DNA of 64,000 nucleotides. Source: Paracoccaceae bacterium (lineage in GTDB: Bacteria > Pseudomonadota > Alphaproteobacteria > Rhodobacterales > Rhodobacteraceae). The stretch's first letter is position 1. Every line of letters starts with the position of its first letter. Positions 60,124 through 64,000 of this stretch are shown here, in pieces. The notes under the pieces were generated by a model. That model was not told the origin of the DNA. It made no database searches and was given only the letters and a program-made list of their open reading frames with translations. Location: NCBI GenBank assembly GCA_019911965.1, contig JAIOJF010000040.1, forward strand, positions 1 to 64,000, in the 5' to 3' direction. A program made the position numbers and the translations under genes.

Positions 60124-60301
60124 CGCGGTCGCGCTGATGATTGTCGAGATGCTGTTTCAGGCGCTCGGTCATATCCGCATCGGCACGTTTCTCGGCCTTG
60201 GTTCGGCCGAATTTCGCAGCGTTTTCCGTGGCCTGTGCCGATTTCGCGGCGCGGGTGCGGGCCTTTCGCGCGGCCTTCAGGCTGATCACCTTGCCACTCA
60301 T
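60113..60301 (-). CDS. DUF4169 family small protein
   Basis: The 62-residue protein has VISLKAARKARTRAAKSAQA at the start and a helical, very charged remainder (Arg/Lys/Asp-rich). The DUF4169 family is common in alphaproteobacteria and its function is unknown. The start ATG 60301 overlaps the HAD gene stop by four bases, and its end overlaps the RHH gene by 11 bases, so three genes are read as a coupled set. Confidence 0.8.
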   Translation of the reverse strand: MSGKVISLKAARKARTRAAKSAQATENAAKFGRTKAEKRADADMTERLKQHLDNHQRDRDDQ

Positions 60302-60993
60302 GTCAGGCCGTCGATCAGCGCGGGCAGGTGGCCGAGATCGGGCACCTGACGGAAGCGCGGCGAGGTGACGGGCAATTCGGCGGCCTCGATTGCCCATTCG
60401 ATCTCATGCGGCACATGGATGCCCCAGCTTCCGGCTTCAATCGCGGGAACCACATCGGATTTGACCGAATTGCCGATCATCATCGCCGCCTCCGGGCCGG
60501 GATCGGAGAAGATGCGGCGATAGGTGTCGGTAGTCTTGTCGCTGACAATCTCGACCGCATCGAAGAAATCCCCCAGCCCCGATTGCGCCAGTTTGCGTTC
60601 CTGATCGAACAGATCGCCCTTGGTGATCAGCACCACGCGAAACCGCCCGGCGACATGTTCCAGCGCGGTGCGGGCCTCCGGCAGGATCTCTATCGGATGC
60701 GAATGCAGGTCGCGCCCGGCGGCCAGAATACGCCCGATCACCCCGGCGGGCACGCGGCCATCGGTGACCTCGATGGCGGTTTCGATCATCGACAGGGTGA
60801 AGCCCTTGATGCCGAAACCGTATTGTTTCAGGTTGCGCCGTTCCGCCGCCAGCAGACGGTCCGACAGATGGTCCGGCTCGGCGAAATCGGCCAGCAATTC
60901 GGTGAACTGGCCTTCGGTCAGCCGGTAGAACACCTCGTTCTGCCAAAGCGTGTCGTCGGCGTCAAAACCGATGATCCGCAGGGGGCTGGTCAT
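60298..60993 (-). CDS. HAD-family hydrolase
   Basis: The 231 residues have the HAD motif I FDADDTLWQN near residue 9, a helical cap (residues 20-100), motif II around LITKGDLFD near residue 125, and motif IV in MMIGNSVKSDVVPA near residue 170. The DxD pair with a bulky Trp after DDTL resembles YjjG-type or nucleotidase-like HAD proteins; the substrate is not known. It precedes DUF4169 and RHH genes on the same strand with coupled ends. Confidence 0.83.
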   Translation of the reverse strand: MTSPLRIIGFDADDTLWQNEVFYRLTEGQFTELLADFAEPDHLSDRLLAAERRNLKQYGFGIKGFTLSMIETAIEVTDGRVPAGVIGRILAAGRDLHSHPIEILPEARTALEHVAGRFRVVLITKGDLFDQERKLAQSGLGDFFDAVEIVSDKTTDTYRRIFSDPGPEAAMMIGNSVKSDVVPAIEAGSWGIHVPHEIEWAIEAAELPVTSPRFRQVPDLGHLPALIDGLT

Positions 60994-61003
60994 GCCGCGC
61001 CTG

Positions 61004-62398
61004 TCATCCGGTCGGGCCGATCATCTGGTCGGGGCGGACCACGCGATCGAAGGTCTCGGCATCGACAAAGCCAAGCGCGATGGCCTCTTCCTTCAGCGTG
61101 GTGCCGTTCTTGTGCGCCGTCTTTGCCACCTTGGTGGCGTTGTCATAGCCGATAGTGGGGGCGAGTGCTGTCACCAGCATCAGGCTTTCGCGCATCAGCT
61201 TGTCGATCCGCGCGATGTTGGCCTGGGTGCCGACCACCATGTTGTCGGTGAAACTGCCTGCCGCATCGCCCAGAAGCTGCATGGATTGCAACACGTTATA
61301 GGACATCATCGGGTTGTAGACATTGAGTTCGAAATGCCCCTGGCTGCCGGCAAAACCGATGGCGGCATCGTTGCCCATAACCTGTGCGCAGACCATCGTC
61401 AGCGCCTCGGCCTGCGTCGGGTTGACCTTGCCGGGCATAATGGATGATCCGGGCTCGTTCTCCGGCAGGATCAACTCGCCCAGCCCCGAGCGCGGGCCGG
61501 AGCCCAGCAGCCGCATGTCATTGGCGATCTTGAACAGCGACGCGGCGACGGTTTTCAGCGCGCCGGAAAACATCACCATCGCGTCATGGGCTGCGAGTGC
61601 CTCGAACTTGTTGGGCGCGGTGACGAAGGGCAGGCCGGTAATGTCGGCGATTTTCGCGGCAACGCGGCTGTCCCAGCCTTTCTTGGTGTTCAACCCTGTG
61701 CCGACAGCGGTGCCGCCTTGCGCCAGTTCGTAGATATCGGGCAGGCACATCTCGACGCGGGCAATGCCCTTGGCCACCTGATGTGCGTAGCCGCCGAATT
61801 CCTGGCCCAGCGTCAGCGGTGTCGCATCCTGGGTATGGGTGCGCCCGATCTTGATGATGTCCTTGAATTCATTCGATTTCGCCTCCAAGGCCGCGTGCAG
61901 CTTGTGCAGCCCCGGCAGCAAGGTGTCGCGCGCCATCATGGCGATGGCGACATGCATCGCGGTGGGGAAGGTATCGTTCGAGGACTGGCCCATATTGCAG
62001 TGATCGTTGGGATGCACCGGGGTTTTCGAGCCCATCACGCCGCCCAGCATCTCGATGGCGCGGTTCGACACCACCTCGTTGGCGTTCATGTTGGATTGCG
62101 TGCCTGAACCGGTCTGCCAGACCACCAGCGGGAAATTGTCATCGAACTTGCCGTCGATCACCTCGGTAGCCGCCGCGGCGATGGCATTGCCGATCTCCGG
62201 CGCGATATCGCCCTGGTCGATATTGACCAGCGCACAGGCCTTCTTGATCACGCCAAGGGCGCGGATGATCGCCACCGGCTGGCGTTCCCAGCCGATCGGG
62301 AAATTGATGATCGAGCGCTGGGTCTGGGCCCCCCAATACTTGTCCGCCGGAACCTCAAGCGGGCCGAACGAGTCGGTTTCGGTACGGGTCTTGGTCAT
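61004..62398 (-). CDS. fumC: Class II fumarate hydratase
   Basis: FumC interconverts fumarate and malate in the TCA cycle without an iron-sulfur cluster. The 464 residues include [18 protein letters not shown] near residue 98, [14 protein letters not shown], the [17 protein letters not shown] segment near residue 185, and the signature [15 protein letters not shown] near residue 318. The start ATG 62398 gives [17 protein letters not shown] as expected. The frame upstream has no similarity and is not part of it. It stands alone next to the SspB-family gene. Confidence 0.96.
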   Translation of the reverse strand: MTKTRTETDSFGPLEVPADKYWGAQTQRSIINFPIGWERQPVAIIRALGVIKKACALVNIDQGDIAPEIGNAIAAAATEVIDGKFDDNFPLVVWQTGSGTQSNMNANEVVSNRAIEMLGGVMGSKTPVHPNDHCNMGQSSNDTFPTAMHVAIAMMARDTLLPGLHKLHAALEAKSNEFKDIIKIGRTHTQDATPLTLGQEFGGYAHQVAKGIARVEMCLPDIYELAQGGTAVGTGLNTKKGWDSRVAAKIADITGLPFVTAPNKFEALAAHDAMVMFSGALKTVAASLFKIANDMRLLGSGPRSGLGELILPENEPGSSIMPGKVNPTQAEALTMVCAQVMGNDAAIGFAGSQGHFELNVYNPMMSYNVLQSMQLLGDAAGSFTDNMVVGTQANIARIDKLMRESLMLVTALAPTIGYDNATKVAKTAHKNGTTLKEEAIALGFVDAETFDRVVRPDQMIGPTG

Positions 62399-62467
62399 GG
62401 AATGCGTCCTCTGGAATACAGTCGCATACCCTATAGACAAGGAAAACGGGGAACTCAATCCACCTGG

Positions 62468-62932
62468 TCAGTGCTTGCGGAAGGCATCCAGGCTGACCAC
62501 CTCGGCATCGCCCTTTTCGGCGTCGCCCTCGTCATCCTCGACCATTTCCACCATCGGGCTTTCCTCGTCGTCGTCGCCTTCGGTGGCCTCGAATTTCAGG
62601 CCGAACTCGACGCTCGGATCGACGAATGTGCGGATGGCGTCGAACGGGATCGCCAGCGGCACCTCGGAATCGCCGAAATTGAGGGTGACGGAGAAGCCGT
62701 CGCGGCTGACCTCAAGGTCGCGGAACCATTCCTGCAAAACGATGGTCATCTCGTCGGGATAGCGTTCGCGCAGCCAGTCCGGGATCACCACATTGTCGGC
62801 ATTGGTCTCGAAGGTGATGAAGAAATGATGCTCGCCCGGCAGGCCGCCTTGCGCCACATCCGACAATACCTCGGCCAGCAAGCCACGCATCGCCTTGTGC
62901 ATCAGGCGTCCGTAATTGATCGTCTCGCTCAT
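62468..62932 (-). CDS. SspB-family protein (ClpXP adaptor)
   Basis: SspB delivers ssrA-tagged proteins to the ClpXP protease. The 154 residues show the alphaproteobacterial type: INYGRLMHKAMRGLLAEVLSD near the start, GEHHFFITFETNADNVVIPDWLR, then EWFRDLEVSRDGFSVTLNFG. It ends in an acidic linker and a short C-terminal tail VVSLDAFRKH, where the ClpX-binding segment of SspB lies. The start ATG 62932 is set where the family begins. It follows fumC on the same strand. Confidence 0.87.
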   Translation of the reverse strand: MSETINYGRLMHKAMRGLLAEVLSDVAQGGLPGEHHFFITFETNADNVVIPDWLRERYPDEMTIVLQEWFRDLEVSRDGFSVTLNFGDSEVPLAIPFDAIRTFVDPSVEFGLKFEATEGDDDEESPMVEMVEDDEGDAEKGDAEVVSLDAFRKH

Positions 62933-63063
62933 GGTCGGGCCCCGGCTGGTTCTGGCCCCACCATACGAGGTTTTTCGCCGAAGGAAAGTGCCGCGGGCGA
63001 TCAATCCTGGCGACGGGCCCCCATGGCGGGCGGGTTTCTGGCCGGCCTATACCAATTCAGACG

Positions 63064-64000
63064 TCAGAACAGGAAATCGCCGGCATCCCAGTCGCCAAAG
63101 GCGGTGCTTTCCGCGATGATCGTCACGCCGCCGAAGGTGATGATGGTGGCACCGCCATCAGGGGTGAAGACAAGATCGTCGAACTCCGAGGCTGCGCCCT
63201 TGATGCGGATGCGATCCGTGCCGTGGGTGAAATCGGTGATCGTGTCGCTGGCGGAATTGGCGTTGAAAAAGAAGGTATCGACACCTGCGCCGCCGGTCAG
63301 CACGTCAATCCCCTTGCCACCGGCGATATAGTCGCGTCCGGCCCCGCCGTCGATCACGTCGCGGCGTTCGTCGCCGTACAATCGGTCGCGGCCATCGCCG
63401 CCTTTCAACTCGTCATTGTGGCGTCCGCCGCGCAGGACATCGCGCCCGCGCCCGCCTTTCAGCAAGTCATCGCCCGCATCGCCGATCAGCATGTCATGGC
63501 CGTTGCGCCCGGTCAGTATATTGTCGGCCTCGTTGCCGGTCAGGCGATCGTCGCCGTCGTCGCCGGTGGCGTTCTCGATCACCACGCCATTGGCGATCAG
63601 GAAACCGCCATGCACGCCATTAACCGCGCTCAGCATGCCGCCGGCCAGCATGCCGTCACTGGCCTCCAGCGTCGCTGCGCGCAGGTCGATCACCACGTCA
63701 TTCGCGCCGTCATAGCGGATCAGATCGTCGCCGCCGGCATCCCAGATCGTCTTGTAGTGAACGCCGTCGCCATCGGCAGCGAACAGATCGTAGGTATCGT
63801 TGCCGGTGGCTGTGGTCATGTTGCGGCCATAGAGCGTCTGGATATAGGCCATATCGAACGCGCCCATCGTGCTGAAGCTCTGGTCGATACTGCCCGCGGC
63901 AAAGGGCCAGCCCGAGGTTTCGCGGCCATCGGCATCGGCCATGTTGATGTCGTTATAGCTCATGACCGAATAGATGTTCTGGTTCAGCGCGAAATTGCCC
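63064..64000 (-). CDS. Serralysin-like RTX metallopeptidase (N-terminus outside window)
   Basis: The visible part begins with the Met-turn segment NFALNQNIYSVMSYND and the M10 C-terminal part GAFDMAYIQTLYGRN, so this is the end of a secreted serralysin (M10) peptidase; the HExxH zinc motif would lie beyond base 64000. About ten glycine-rich calcium-binding repeats follow (for example GDAGDDLLKGGRGRDVL), several Arg-rich and off-consensus (GGRHNDELKGG). It ends with GVTIIAESTAFGDWDAGDFLF, a typical C-terminus for type I secretion. No signal peptide is expected. Confidence 0.85.
   Translation of the reverse strand, partial: GNFALNQNIYSVMSYNDINMADADGRETSGWPFAAGSIDQSFSTMGAFDMAYIQTLYGRNMTTATGNDTYDLFAADGDGVHYKTIWDAGGDDLIRYDGANDVVIDLRAATLEASDGMLAGGMLSAVNGVHGGFLIANGVVIENATGDDGDDRLTGNEADNILTGRNGHDMLIGDAGDDLLKGGRGRDVLRGGRHNDELKGGDGRDRLYGDERRDVIDGGAGRDYIAGGKGIDVLTGGAGVDTFFFNANSASDTITDFTHGTDRIRIKGAASEFDDLVFTPDGGATIITFGGVTIIAESTAFGDWDAGDFLF

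Noticed and set aside
1-64000. CRISPR arrays, tRNA/rRNA genes, insertion sequences or integrase
   Set aside because: I scanned the intergenic gaps by eye and found no regularly spaced repeats, cloverleaf-like sequences or transposase motifs. A tool search could still find a missed tRNA.

Overview
The window is a GC-rich bacterial chromosome segment from an alphaproteobacterium, almost certainly of the order Rhodobacterales (Rhodobacteraceae / Roseobacter group). This is inferred from the protein families and the gene order: rseP-bamA-ompH-fabZ-lpxA-lpxI-lpxB, lptF-lptG-lptD-surA-pdxA-rsmA, argC-ccmE ... ccmF-ccmH, a gene-transfer-agent type endolysin/holin pair, a SAM-II riboswitch before metZ, LpxI in place of LpxH, and the small DUF4167 and DUF4169 proteins. 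It is mostly ordinary core chromosome. I saw no tRNA, rRNA, CRISPR array, insertion sequence or integrase. The first gene (ftsY) and the last gene (a serralysin-like RTX metallopeptidase) run off the window edges.

Layout. 1-8 kb: end of ftsY, an EamA-family transporter, yciB, a SAM-II riboswitch with an attenuator-like terminator before metZ, folE, trkH and a thiamine-diphosphate decarboxylase-like enzyme. 7.9-12 kb: two CoA-related enzymes, rplM-rpsI, and a tryptophanase whose specificity residues match TnaA rather than tyrosine phenol-lyase. 12-19 kb: murI, argC, ccmE, then a lysis cassette (N-acetylmuramidase and three-TM holin) of the gene-transfer-agent type lying inside the cytochrome c maturation cluster, followed by ccmF, ccmH and a PaaG-like isomerase. 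19-27.4 kb, minus strand: a DUF302 protein, then an operon for a peptide/nickel-type ABC transporter (AraC regulator, Tat-exported binding protein, two permeases, a double ATPase, a small monooxygenase-like protein).

27.4-28.6 kb: miaA and a 234-bp intergenic stretch with several DnaA-box-like sites. 28.7-40.8 kb, plus strand: pyrH, frr, uppS, cdsA, dxr, rseP, a previously unlisted 59-codon membrane protein, bamA, ompH, fabZ, lpxA, lpxI and lpxB. These genes cover translation, isoprenoid and phospholipid precursors, outer-membrane protein assembly and lipid A synthesis. 40.8-47.3 kb: a YbaK-type editing protein, glnE, a 90-residue unknown, prfA, prmC and a DUF4167 protein. 47.3-54.7 kb, minus strand: the LPS export and outer-membrane maturation operon lptF to rsmA. 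54.9-64 kb: pepA, holC, an aspartic protease, an ABC-F ATPase, ndk, an RHH/DUF4169/HAD gene triplet, fumC, an SspB-family adaptor and the RTX peptidase.

The points I rate most worth checking are the GTA-like lysis pair inside the ccm locus, the substituted Asp in the CcmF tryptophan-rich motif, the tryptophanase, the DnaA-box cluster, the CtrA-type site with an overlapping palindrome before folE, and the unannotated small membrane gene before bamA.
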